The notes below the pieces were generated by a model. The model did no database searches. It was not told the origin of the DNA and saw only the letters and a list, made by a program, of their open reading frames with translations. This document shows positions 1 to 12,748 of a DNA stretch of 64,000 nt, piece after piece. The position numbers and the translations under genes are program-made. The DNA is from Branchiostoma floridae. Taxonomy: Eukaryota; Chordata; Leptocardii; Amphioxiformes; Branchiostomatidae. Location of the stretch: contig NC_049986.1 in assembly GCF_000003815.2 (NCBI RefSeq), positions 17,866,457-17,930,456 on the forward strand, in the 5' to 3' direction. The first letter of the stretch is position 1; every line of letters begins with the position of its first letter.

Positions 1-1731
1 AAAAGCATGGTAGACAATTTCTGCATGCTCAATCATCTATAACAAATCAATGAATATTAAATCTGGAGCAACTAGAACCTTCTCTGTACAATCACCCGTA
101 ATTGTTCCGAACCTGACATACAATTTTTTTCATCTTTTAGTTATTTGCTATTCAGACACAAATTAGTTAGACACCACGCACTATGGAACAGATGAGAATT
201 CATGAGAACAGAATAGGTGCAATTTGAAATTATAGTAATTATGTTACATTATATTATATATTATATTACATTGCAATTATGATTATTTTTTAAATAATAA
301 GTACACTTTGTATGTTCATACAGATATGCGCAAATCTCTGTTAAAGTGTCCTTCGACTATACACATTATTATGCATGAATAACAAAGGACAAAATTTTCT
401 GTTATACAACGTCATCTAAAGGCAATGGTAGAAAAATTGTCAACACTTGACGTAGATATAGTATTGAAAAGGCTTTAAATTGTGAGCTCTATGAATATTC
501 TGCTAAAAAAAGTGAAATTCAGCCAACAGGCTTTAAAAGTTTTGTTTTAGATTGTACAATAGATCTTTCATACAGTCTTTCAGTCATAGATAATAATGAC
601 ATTTTGCAATCATTTGACATCTCTGATAAAAAATTAAACAAGAAAGATGGTAAAGTCTACACTATGTAACGTTACATCATAATAAAAAAAGGTGTCAAAC
701 TCCAAAACACCACAGCAAAATAAATTGTCACACATTGATACAAGATTCTCCATGAAGTATCCAAGACTGTCTTCAGCTTTAAATTCTCATTGTTTGGGAG
801 CCCATGTTGACAATTTCCTTTGCAAAATTTGTCATCTCAAGCTTATAAAAATACAATTTCATCAATGTAAATGATTGTCATGTCATGAAGTTCAGATTTT
901 TTGACAGCATTTCAAACTATACAGTGATAATGAGATAATGATCCTCTGCCTCCTGCAGAAGCCTTTATAGTGGCTAGTTTTTTTTCTGTGGCTTTTTTTC
1001 TGATTTGTGCCGTTTTGTTTCTGTTGTTTTTTTAAATTCTTTTTTTACTTAATGGTTACCAGTTACCACGTACAAGACCTGAAGGTGCAAGGCATATACA
1101 AGGTGCAAGGTGTGATCTGAAGGCCACTCTGGAGTTGCATGTTACATACATACATTTGTATGCAACTGTAATGGCATCTCTTGTCCCTGAGTCAGAAACA
1201 TTGCTCACTAAGAGTGAGGACTAACTGACCCAATAGGAGAAGCAGTACTTAGGGCATAGTCACATAAAGGTCGTGCAATTGTCGTACGATCGCTAACTTT
1301 GGGCATTTGGGAGGACAAAAACGTACGTCTCTTGCAAAGTTCAACTGTCTTGGTACACAAAAATGCTGTTTTGGATCCATGTCGGTGGTTGGTTCTGTCA
1401 CAGCCTGTTTGTAAATCCATGACATCAAAATCGTACAATAATCGCATGACCTATGTGACCGTGCCCTTACAAAGGCTGCTCGGTTCTGTTTTCTGATCTC
1501 TCACATGTTCTTGAATCAATAGATGGCCAACTCCCCAATATGAATGTGATAAGAAACCATGTGATAAGAAAAGAAACACAATTCCAACAGGAACCTGCAA
1601 TTGAGGCTATTATTAAGGGAAATGCCATGCGATTGACCTACATGTAGCTGTTTCAGACAATATGGTGTCTTCATTTAAACAGTTTGGCCAATCACAATTA
1701 AGCAAGACCAAATGAGTCAAGTACGCAACCT
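1..1731. other. AT-rich non-coding stretch downstream of the FIBCD1-like gene
   Basis: No splice-bounded coding exon could be supported on either strand. The left 1 kb is AT-rich with T-runs. The part 1210-1500 is a copy of a repeat also present twice near 45.4-45.7 kb, upstream of another gene; the shared pieces are a block around GTTGGTTCTGTCACAGCCTG and a block ending in CATCAAAATCGTAC. Some of the stretch next to 1731 is probably the 3' UTR of the fibrinogen-domain gene, but I could not place a poly(A) signal with confidence. Confidence 0.5.
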
Positions 1732-1987
1732 TTAAGTCGGTTTGATCATCATCTTAAGGTCCACCATGTCCACAAATGGCATGCCTGGGGCATAGCTGCG
1801 GAGCCATTGGCCCAGAGCATGTATGGATGCCCACCACCCAGGAACATCAGGCTCCATCCTTCTATCCGCGGTGACGAACGGCTGTCCGTCGTACATCTCC
1901 AGGATGTTGCCAGCATCGCCCTCCATGAAATCCCCCAGGCTCAGTCGGTAGCCTTCTTCTTCATTCCCAACACGGAACATTGTATGA
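1732..1987 (-). CDS. Last exon of FIBCD1-like gene: divergent C-terminal half of the fibrinogen domain
   Basis: It begins phase 2 after a CAG acceptor and stops at TAA (1732-1734). It encodes FRVGNEEEGYRLSLGDF, GQPFVTADRR, PGWWASIHA and DLKMMIKPT. These align with the YRL, F-S-T-DRDND, WWY and EMKIRP landmarks of fibrinogen-related domains. The acidic DND calcium ligands are replaced by RME-type residues, and both cysteines that normally bracket this segment are missing. Confidence 0.9.
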
Positions 1988-4900
1988 CTGGAATAATAAT
2001 AAACATACTTGTATGATTATAGTATTTAACTTAGGATATAGGGAGATCAGGAGCATTCTTTTCCACAAGCAGTAGCTACTTATTTGGCTTACGTTTCAAT
2101 GTCTCTCTGAGGAAGGTGTCTGAGAGACATCGAAACATGAGCAAAGTAAGTACCTACTGCTTGTGGGAAAGTATTCTCCTATGTCCTATATTGAACATGA
2201 TGAAATTATTTTCGTAATATGTAACTTATATTCTACACATAATATATATTGATGTGTATGACCACTTGTATGTCAATTTTAAGCACTAGTACATGCTTCT
2301 ATTGGAGACAACACCCCCATGTTTCGATGCCCCTAAAGCTAAAATACCCCATCTTCTGACCCCCCCATCATTAGGGTTTATAGGGTTATGATATAGGGAG
2401 TTGTTGAAACATGTGAGAAGAGGTTTGAAGAATTCTATCTAAAGAGCCTCTGAGCATCTTTATCGAAACATTTTTCGAAAGTGTTTTTGAGAACGCTTGG
2501 AATCGTTTGTGAAAACGCGAGTTAAGCGGGCCTTACCGTGCAGCCACGGTCGGGTAGGTTCCGTCCTTGGTTCCGATGACCTTGAGCTGGTAGGTCGTCT
2601 GGCGGGTGATGTTGTGGATCAGGTCGTTCCCCAGCCAGAAGGACTCCCAGCCCTCCAGCTTGAAGCCCTTCTTGAAGATGTACCAGGGCTCATGGTAGAG
2701 GCCTGGATTGAATCCCTGGTGAACATGAATACAAATTGAGCATTTTTTTTAAATTATATATTGTACATTGTTTGTTTGCTTATTTCTTTAATCAGAGAAA
2801 TACATATCGCCTTCAATCAGTGTTTTTCAATGTGGCTCTGGGGGGAATCCCCAGACATTAGCGAAATCAATCTTAGCAAAAAATCAAACTTAGCAAATAA
2901 TAGTCAGATTACAAAATCACAACAATCCTGTTTCAACATCCAAACTCACAAGGCCAAGGAAAAATATGTTGTGTTCCCTGTTACCTGACTAACCCTAGCC
3001 TTCTTTGGGTTGTTGATCCCCGAAAAGGGACATGAGAAATGAATGATAAAGTTGTTGAATCTAGTAAACCTACTTATACTACTAGTAAATCTCTAATGTA
3101 CATACATGTATGTTGTATAACTACCCTATTTTTTCCAGGACTATGATCCAAAACACCAATTTTTTCAGGCCTAGTGTTTAGTAACCAAGCCATTACTAGG
3201 TGTCTGGTTCAACTTGTTTTGATCTCAACATCCAGACATGAATATCTCTTCTGTTGCTGTAAGTGTTAGTTTTAGTGCTACTTAGTGTGTATGGTGTTCC
3301 TGTCCTTACTTCAGTGTTCTCTGTAAGGCATTACGTACAATTTTGTTTTAGGTGTTTCTGCGTCATGTATTCGTAATTGTTTATTAATGTATATACATAT
3401 ATTTCTGTATTCACCATGTAACAAGTTGTAAAATCAGTGATATTCAGTTTGTTTTTTTACTGACTGCGATGCTGATTGTTTTTCTGAATAAACTATGAAT
3501 AAACTATAAACTATGAAACATTAGATTGGTGAATAAATAGTGCTGGAATTCACAACCATGAGTGCTGGCTACCTTGCGAGCATGGATGACAGTCCATCCC
3601 CCCTCCTGGTCCATGTGGCAGTACACCTCCTGATTGGTGCGAGTACCCCTGGGCCGGATGAACCGTGGGCCGTCCTCAATGACGCCTGCCATGTACCAGT
3701 CAGCACAGTCCTCCTTTGCAACTGTGAAGGAGAGCAAACCAGTTACTTACGACATCACTCATGTAACGTTACCTGTAACTCAACAGGTAATGCTAGCTCA
3801 CCTTTATCTGTGGGGTAACCTGTATTCATTTTACATGTTTTTTCAAAAAACAGTTTTAAGGGATATCTAGTCAATGGTTTTACTTTGCAATGCTTTGAAA
3901 TATTGCAGTTTGAAACCACCATCTGTCGACTTGATATCCCTAAGTACCCTGTTTTGAAAAACAACGAATATAGGTTACCCTGCAGATAAAGGTGAAGTGG
4001 CAATAACATAATGTATGCCAACTTTTCTTCCAATTAGTGCATTGGTCCGAACAAGGATGGTTTGACTTACAGGTGAAGGTATGATCAGTGTACTTGGTAA
4101 GGTTTCACTGTTTTCCTATTCAAAGATGTTAGACATGAATGAAACTAAATTTCAGCCAGAACAAGGACGGTTTGACATAGTGTCTGTTATAACAAACTGT
4201 TATAACGTTATGGAGCATAATTTGCCAGGGGAGTTTCGCTAGCCAGCGGGGAGACATTAACCTTAGCGCGGACTGACTCTCCTGGCCAATTTCCAAAGTT
4301 CTACTCTCCCTGTACCCCTCTAAGGCTTAGGTCCCAATTTCCAGGGGCCCAGTCGGGTAGCTTTCAGAAACAAAAAATATGATATAAAAGGCAGCAGAAC
4401 ACACAGAACCTACAAAAATATTCATGAGCATTACGCTAGTTCACCTTTATCCGCATGGTAACCTTCATCCATTGTATATAAAAAAATTTTTAGGTATATC
4501 ACGTTGACAACAAGTGTTGCTATGAATGCTATGAAAATATTGCAAATTGAAACCAACGTTTGTCGACTAGATATCCCTCAATATCTCGTTTTTTTAAAAG
4601 AACGGAAATAGATTACCATGTGAATAAAGGTGAACTATTGTTAATTTGTGCGCATTCCTTGGTAAACACTTTTTTTTTTCTATCCGCAAACATCCCAGCC
4701 GGCGCCCGGTTTGGAAATGGGACCTAGGCCTAACCCTTAAACTGCCAGAGTTTCAGCCCTATAAAATGCTATAAGTGCCAGGGTTGGCTGCTGACCTCCA
4801 AAAAGAACCCCCCGAACAAGGCCGAAGTCCCTATTTCCGGGGTTCGTGCACTACGCGCGCGCAAAGCTGCTACTTTGGGGGAATACACTATCCCGGACAT

Positions 4901-7900
4901 ATCCGGGCACGGCACACAGGGCATGTAACGTTATATGTGTGCCAGATATATCCGGGTTTGGCAGTTTAAGGGATGGCCTGGTGGAGGCTAAGTTTGACTT
5001 ACAGCTGTCCATCATGTAGTCCAACTGGATGCCTCCGAAGGGTGCCTGTGCTTCAGGCTCCGGGGTGGTGGCATGCAGAGGCAGGGGGGCAGCCTTGGCG
5101 TCGGGGGTGGCCCTGGTCAGGCGCTTCTGCTGCTTGGCCGTGGGGATCTTCTCCACGTTCATGGCCGCATCCTCCAAGGCTGTGGCCGTGGTCATTGCTT
5201 CACCTTCTGGTTTCTCAGTGGGTCCAGCATGCTGAGCATGACAATACTAGAGTCAGGAAAGTATGTAGTTGAAACAATAATGATGTTATTTTGGGGCATT
5301 TTCTTATTAATTTCCTCATGAAGGGAGGAAGAAAGGGAAACCCCTTAAACAAGGGAAACCCCTATAGGTATCCTAATGCTGTAATTAATGCATGATGACC
5401 AGTTAAATAGATTGAGATCACACTGCAAGTGCATGTATGAACAAAAACACATAAAAAGGAGACAAATGAAGATTTTTTGCACAAAACTGTGTATTGTATT
5501 GAACAGATGTTACTTGTTTCATAATGAATTACTTCCAACTGACAATTCAGAATCCATCCTCTACCTTCTGGGCCTTAGAAAGGGCTGCCTTCTGCTTTGC
5601 CAGTTGAGCTTCCAGTGCTTTGAAGCGTCCCTCTGTCTTCAGTTGAAACTTCTTTTGCTGTAGGAAGATTTGAGAAAAAAAACAACAATGTAAACAAAAA
5701 TGCCATTTATGGCAAACAACTTTACCCTTTTCTATTTTTTTTCAAGATTTGCCCCTTAAAAACACATTTCACACATTTCAAGTAGAATGGAGCATACATC
5801 TATGCCACCAACAAAATAATAAGAATATTCTGTGATATTTGACTTGGTATGATTCATTCACTTGACATGAATCCTGTACAAATGTTAAGTGTAGCTCTTA
5901 AATGTCATCCAGTAGCAAGCACAGGAATAACTGTTATGTAGCTTTAACACTCAGTAACCAGAGAAAGAGACATTTAACATGTGATTCAGGGGCAGGGACA
6001 ACAGTAGTTTAACATGTAGTACCAGGGACAGGGCCAATAGTAAATCTAACATGTTATTTAGTACCAGGGACAAGGCCTTCAGTAGATCTAACATTAACAT
6101 ATCATTCAGTACCATGGACAGAGGAAATAGTAGATCTAACATGTCATTCAGTAACTAAAGACAGGGATGACAGTAGATTAACATGTAACATGTCATTCAG
6201 GGACAAGAGTAAATCTGATATGTCATTTAGTACCAAGGGCAGGACCAACAGTAGACCTAACATGTTTTTCAGTATCAGGGACAGCGAATTTAACTTGTCT
6301 TTCAGGGATAGGGACAATAGTAGAATTAACATACATTTCAGTACCAGAGCACAATACTAGCGGTAGATCTAACATGTTTTTCAGGAACAGGGACAACAGC
6401 AGATTAAAAATGTCATTCAGTGCCAGGCCTGGGGACAACAGTAGATCTAACATGTCATTCAGCACCAAGGACAGGACCAAAAGTAGATTTAACCTGTCAT
6501 TCAGTACCAGGGACAGGTACAACAGTGGATATGATATGCCTTTTAGTACCAGGGAAAGGGCATGTTTTTCAGGGACAGGGCCAACAGATGATGAGATATG
6601 CCATTCAGTGCTGTGGACAGGGGTAATAGTAGATCTAACATGTCCTTCAGTACCATGGACAGGGCCAACATTAGATGAGATATATCATTTAGTACACGGA
6701 CAGGGGAAAATGTAGATCTAACATGTCCAGTACCAGTGACAGGGTAGAACTTCATTGCACTCTTCTATCTTTTGTTTTGATTATCAAGTAACCACTTTTG
6801 CTACATGTTCCTGTGTAAATGAAATTGGGCTGACTTTTTTTCTACCCACCTTGTTGTGCAAGAACGTCTGGTGACTGGCCCGGTGAATGACCTTTCAAGT
6901 AATCCCTATGGCTACGGCTGTTGTTTTTATTCATGGTTTTTACATGCTCTGGGCAAACATATTTCAAACCCAGACAATCTTCTGCAGGAACATCCTTTGG
7001 CGCCGTGTCATGTTTTATTGATTTTTTGACGACGCCTCAGGGGAGTCGTCAAGTGGTATATATTGCATTCAGTCTGCAAAAATTCTAGGAATTGCACAGG
7101 CATTTTTCCAAGAATGCTAGTACTCCACAGTATGCTGGGTATGCAAGTCCCCCCTCCCCCCTAAATCTGTTCCAGATGTATCTCTGGTATGCAATGGTGG
7201 AATGTAGGTCACACTGGATCCCTGGAGGAATTTGTCCTTTGAAACTAGTGGTAAGACAGGGAAACTCTGCACAATGGATCAAGTTGTCTTGGTTGTTATG
7301 TTATGTTATGAAGGATACATTTTCTTTTCTAGAGCTTGTTCAAGCCATACGCCAGAGGCAGACAGGAAATACTTCTGTAGTGCTCAGCTGTAGGTTTAGG
7401 TCACTGGCAGACCATTGTGCTGTACCGGGGATAGTACATTTCTGGCTGTAGGTTTATGCTACAGGTGGGCTAGTATATTGTGCCAGGGATAGTGCGACAG
7501 GGAAGTTCCAGTCTATTTCTGATTTGAGCTGTATTGTTGTACTCGTTGTTGTATTGTTGTATCGTCGTCATGGCAATAATACATTTTTATTGCCAGTCTT
7601 GTTTCCTATTTGACCTCTCAGAACAAGGAGGTTATGAAAGTGGGAGTAAAAATAAGGTACAGTACGAAAAAGTTTTTCTTGTTGTTGTTGTAGTGTTGAA
7701 TAGGTCAGCAAGTGTGTTGCTTCTAAAGCAGGGTACATTTTTAAAGAGATGGGTTCTAGCCCAGCACAAGGCACACAAATAACTCGAACACAGGACCCCC
7801 ACTTATGTCCCTTCCGAAAGACAGGTGAAGCCCCAACCGAGAATCCCGATCCCGTGATGGGGATCTCTAAGTTGGAACTATGGGCTCAACTGTAAGAGCT

Positions 7901-10900
7901 GCTACCAGATAGGCCACAGGGACGTACAAAAAAGACGCTCTGACAGAAAAAGACGGCAACCAACTTGGTGGTGATCTCCGACAGAAAAAGACAGCATATA
8001 AAAAAACGATCACGGTTTTCCCCTATCAAACTCTGCTTGGAGATAGCTGACGGGAAAAGACGACATATAAGGAGAGGGGTCACGATTTTAAACCCCATCA
8101 ACGTGTGCTTGAAGAGTATGAGATGCCCAGTGAGATCGTGTGGCGCAGCGGTAGCAAGTTTGGCTGGGCACCGAGAGGTCTCTCGAGTTCGGACCCTGCG
8201 GTGTCGCCGATACTTTACACGGTTTTCCTCACTTTACTCAGGTGAAAATGAGTGCCTAGTGCTAGGGCCGTCCCTCGGATAGGACGGATAGTTAAATGGA
8301 GGTCCCGTGTTTGGGGAGAGCCACACCCCACGCACGTTACTTAAAGAACCCCACACGTGCGATGGTGCGGCGTGCGATGGTGCAAATCCTTCCGTCTAGA
8401 ATTGGTGATTCGCTACAAATCACCCGGACTCCAGGAAGTATGGTGACATATCAGTCATTAATGGAGATCTGTATTAAACCAAACCACTGTACCTGTTCGC
8501 GTAGTTCCTCAGCGTCGTTCCCGGCAGACATGGACAGGATGAAGGCAGACACCTGCAGACTGACGGACAGCACCATCAGCAGGGTGAAGATCAGGAAGCT
8601 GGCCCGGTAGCTGGTCTTCTCGCCCGACGAATTGGTCCTTTTTGGGGCTGTACGGTAGAAAGGCATAATATCGTTTTACGTTTATGAAGGTTAGACATCC
8701 AGGTAAACAATATTTATATTTTGATCCACATGAAGAGAGAAGAGAGGAAGAAAGAGATAGAGAGAATTCTAGCAGTTGTGGTCCTCTTCTGGGCTGCATG
8801 TACAGTAGAAAAGCATGATATGTACCGTTTTGCGTTTATAAAGGTTAGACATCCAGGTAAACAATATTTAACGTTTAAGTGCAATCCAATATCTACAACT
8901 GGATAAAAACGGAGATTTACTTCCGAACGTTTTGAGTGACACCCATCACCCTTCTTCTAATGACACTGAGGAAGAGTGATGGTTGTCACCCGAACGTCCG
9001 GAAGTAAATCTCGGTTGTTATCCAGGTTGGATCGAGAGAGACAGAGAGAAAGAGCGGGAAGGAGGAGTGATAGAAAAAGAGAGACGGATCTCCAGAGAGA
9101 GAGAGAGAGAAAGAGAGAGAAAGAGGGGGGGAGAGATAGAAAGAATCCATACCTCCGGCAGGGTAGTTGTTGGCTCGGTGGATGGGCCTAGGCGAAGACG
9201 ACACCATGGGAGCCGTACGTACGGGCTGCGGGCGGATGACCACCGCCGCCGGGCACTCGTAGTCATCGGAGCTGGTCGGGTCCGTCCGGGGAGCTGGAGC
9301 GGAGATAGAAACAAGGGAACACAAAAGTTAACGAAGAAAAGAGGAACGGTGTTTTTTTTTCTATTTCCTGAAGTATATGAATGGTTTATTTGACATAGAT
9401 ATCAATCTTGCAGTCGTAGGACTGAAATGCAGTGAACACTGGATACAATTACACAGTGGATACAATTACAATTACAAAGTATAGAGAAATGCGAACGAAG
9501 ATTAAGATTGTTGAAGTTCTGTCTGAAATTGCGAAGAATGCCATCAGAGATGTCCGCAAAACAAACGCTTGTCACCGTTTATCAAAATTAAACCGTACCG
9601 TTACTGCTGGATGTATTTTCTAATTTTCCACCTTAAGGTTTGAAAATTTCGTTTTCTAAAAAAAATGGTAAAAGAAAAAGGGTAAAAAAAATGCTAATCT
9701 ATCCACCCGACAGAGTAGGAAAATATCTAATTGAATTGTAACTCCTACAGGGATATGAGAAACCGTCCTCCTACGCATAATCCCCCAACGGCACTAGCAA
9801 ACTGCCTATTGGGGCACGGTGCGTAGGAGGACGGAAGAAGCAGGTGAAGACTGGGACTGACATTACAGTTCGATGAAGAAGATTTCTAAGTATATAGTAT
9901 GGATCCCCTGCCATTACGGGAAAAGAAGGCCCAAAACCAAATGGGGATAAACTAGATAGGGTGGCCCGACGTGCCTTAGAAAGCATGGTGTGGATTATTG
10001 CTTAGGGATAGAAATGCTAGAAGTTATAAATACAAAAGTGGGAGAGAAACGGCATATTATTTCAATCCTATGGTGGAAGAATAGAAAATACATCCTACAG
10101 TGACGTATTGAAAACTGTAACAAATTCGGTGAAGAAATGTAAAAACCATTTCGTGTTCTTTAGCACCCGAAAGTTAAAAGAGGAATATCTAAGGGCATAT
10201 GTCCATGGACATACGAACAAAACCTATCATTACAGGTTGTTTATCACAAATCTATTACAACATACGGCGTTCTTAACGTTATACAACAACAAACGAGCGC
10301 TAAATAGCCACTTTCTGCAATGATTAATTTCTGGGTGAGTGTGGCTCAATTCGTATTCTTTTAACTCTTTTCTTCAAGCATTTTTCCTGGTAAACAGTCT
10401 ACATAAGACATTGACCGTAGTCTATTACAATGTACAGCGCTTGGTATAACAATAAACAAGCGCCAAACAGCCACGTTATGCAATGATTAATTTCTGGGTA
10501 ACTGTACATGTGGCTCAACTCGCATTCTTTTGACTCGTTTCTTCGAAAACATTTTTCCTTGAAAATAGTCTACGAGATGTGTAAGACTGAAAGCCTTGAA
10601 GTATGATTAAAGGTATGACGGAGGCCGGGTGGACATCAAAACCAGGAGCATGCGCAGTCAACCGAATTGTGCATGTTGTGTCCTTATAAAGTTCGCAAAA
10701 CGTCTTTCATATGATGTGACGCTTGTTTACATTAAACAACGCTGTATTAGGAAAGGAGAAAGACCTAAAATTAATTTGTGCAGAAGTTTCGTTATTCATA
10801 TACCCCCAACGTGCCTTAGAAATTATGGATGGGAGTGAAGTCTGGGATAAAAATGCTAAAACTTTAATATAAAAATAAAAGAGGAGAAGAAGCAGTCATA

Positions 10901-12656
10901 ATTGTTTAACCTTATGGTGGAAAATTTGAAACTACATCCAGCAGGTGCGGTACGTATTGATAAACGGTAACAAATTCAGTGAAAAAATATATAAAACGTA
11001 AGTAGTACGGAAAAGTAAAACCCAGTACGTATTCTCTAGCACATGAAATATATATATATATCAAGGACATGATGTCCATGCAAATACGAACAAAACCTGA
11101 CATTATTAGAAGTTTTGCACAGAATAACAACATACAGTGTCCTGATATAACAACAAACAAGCGCCCAACAGCCACCTTATGCAATGATTAATTTCTGGGC
11201 GTGGGTCCACCCGCATTCTTTTAACTCTTTTCTTCAAGGGTATGAGTCTATGACGGAGTGGACATCAAAAACAGGAGCATGCGCAGTCAACCGAATTGTG
11301 CTTGTTGTGTCATTATTACGTTCACAAAACGTCTTTCATGTGCCACGTTATGCAATGATTGATTTCTGGGTAAGTGTGGCTCAATTCACATGCTTTAAAC
11401 TCCGTTCTTCAAACAGTTTCCCTCGAAAATAGTCTACGAGATGTGTAAGACTGAATACCTTGAAGTATGATTAAAGGTATGACGGAGGCCGGCTGGACAT
11501 CAAAAACAGGAGCATGCGCAGTTAACCGAATTGTGCTTGTTGTGTCCTTATAAAGTTCGCAAAAAGTCTTTCATGTGGCGCTTGTTTACATCAAAAAGCG
11601 CTGTAAGCAGAAAAGCCGAAAATCAGTTTCAGCAGAAGTTTGATTATTCATGTACCCAGGGCTGGGGATTAATGGATTCCGTCTGCAGTGGCCCCGGTGA
11701 GCATGAATACTTTAAACAAAACTCAGAACTATTGCAGAGTGGAATTTGTTATCACCAAGCACAGTAGGGCCATTTTCTCTGGATAGTTTTAAAGAACGCT
11801 TGCAAATAGATGCGCGAAAGTCAGGTCTGATGGGTCATTCAGTGTAATATAACCAGCGCCGCGTGCCTAGCCCCTGCGAAGCTGGTGTGTTACGCCGGAG
11901 GGCGGTTATACCGGCTATATAGATACAGATACAGAAGCTGGTGTGTTATGCCGAAGGGCGGTTATACCGGCTATATACATATAATACAGATACAAAACTG
12001 GTCTCTACAGCAATCCTGAAAATAAGCTTACATAGTGGCCTTTGTGGTCAATGTTGTCGGCTTAGAACCTGGGGGTATTGAGTTCTAATCTCCGACATGT
12101 CCCAATATTGTGCAGTTGGGAAAGGCACTTCACACCAATTTTCTCACTTGACTATGGCGCTTGCGAGTACAAAATGTACCTAGCTTTGGCATGGAATATT
12201 CCTAGGATAGGACGTTTAATGGAGGTTTATGATTTGCGGAGAGCCACAACTCGATCACGTTAAAGAACCCACCACTTTTATCGAAAAGACAAGGGGTCCT
12301 TCTCGGTGTGAGCGGATCAAACCTTACAGTTTGGTTTCAAGCAGCTAACACTTACTGTACAAACCTAGGGTGTTACGCATAAGGGTGGTTTACTGGTGGT
12401 GCGAAATAAACAAACAAACAACGAAAAAGATGACAAAAACAACTTTAAAAGCTAACAACAGCTTACCACCCAAAATCGTGATCACATATCATGTCCAGAA
12501 CACGAGATATCCAAAACCGGACGTTCCGCTGCAGTACTTAGGGAAGCCGCTAGAGGGCCCCATATCTAACCATTTCCAGTTGTTGTCACACACTACTAAC
12601 ATACCAAATATGATTATCAATCCATCCAGTCGTTCTTGACTTAAGCTTGCTCACAA

Positions 12657-12748
<92 letters not shown>

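Noticed and set aside
5945-6745. Regularly spaced repeats resembling a CRISPR array
   Set aside because: Units are imperfect, adjoin without unique spacers and vary in length; this is a eukaryotic intronic minisatellite.
8130-8205. Functional tRNA gene
   Set aside because: Box A and B are present but stems do not pair fully, and the same body follows other copies; it is a SINE head. The same applies to 46985 and 62360.
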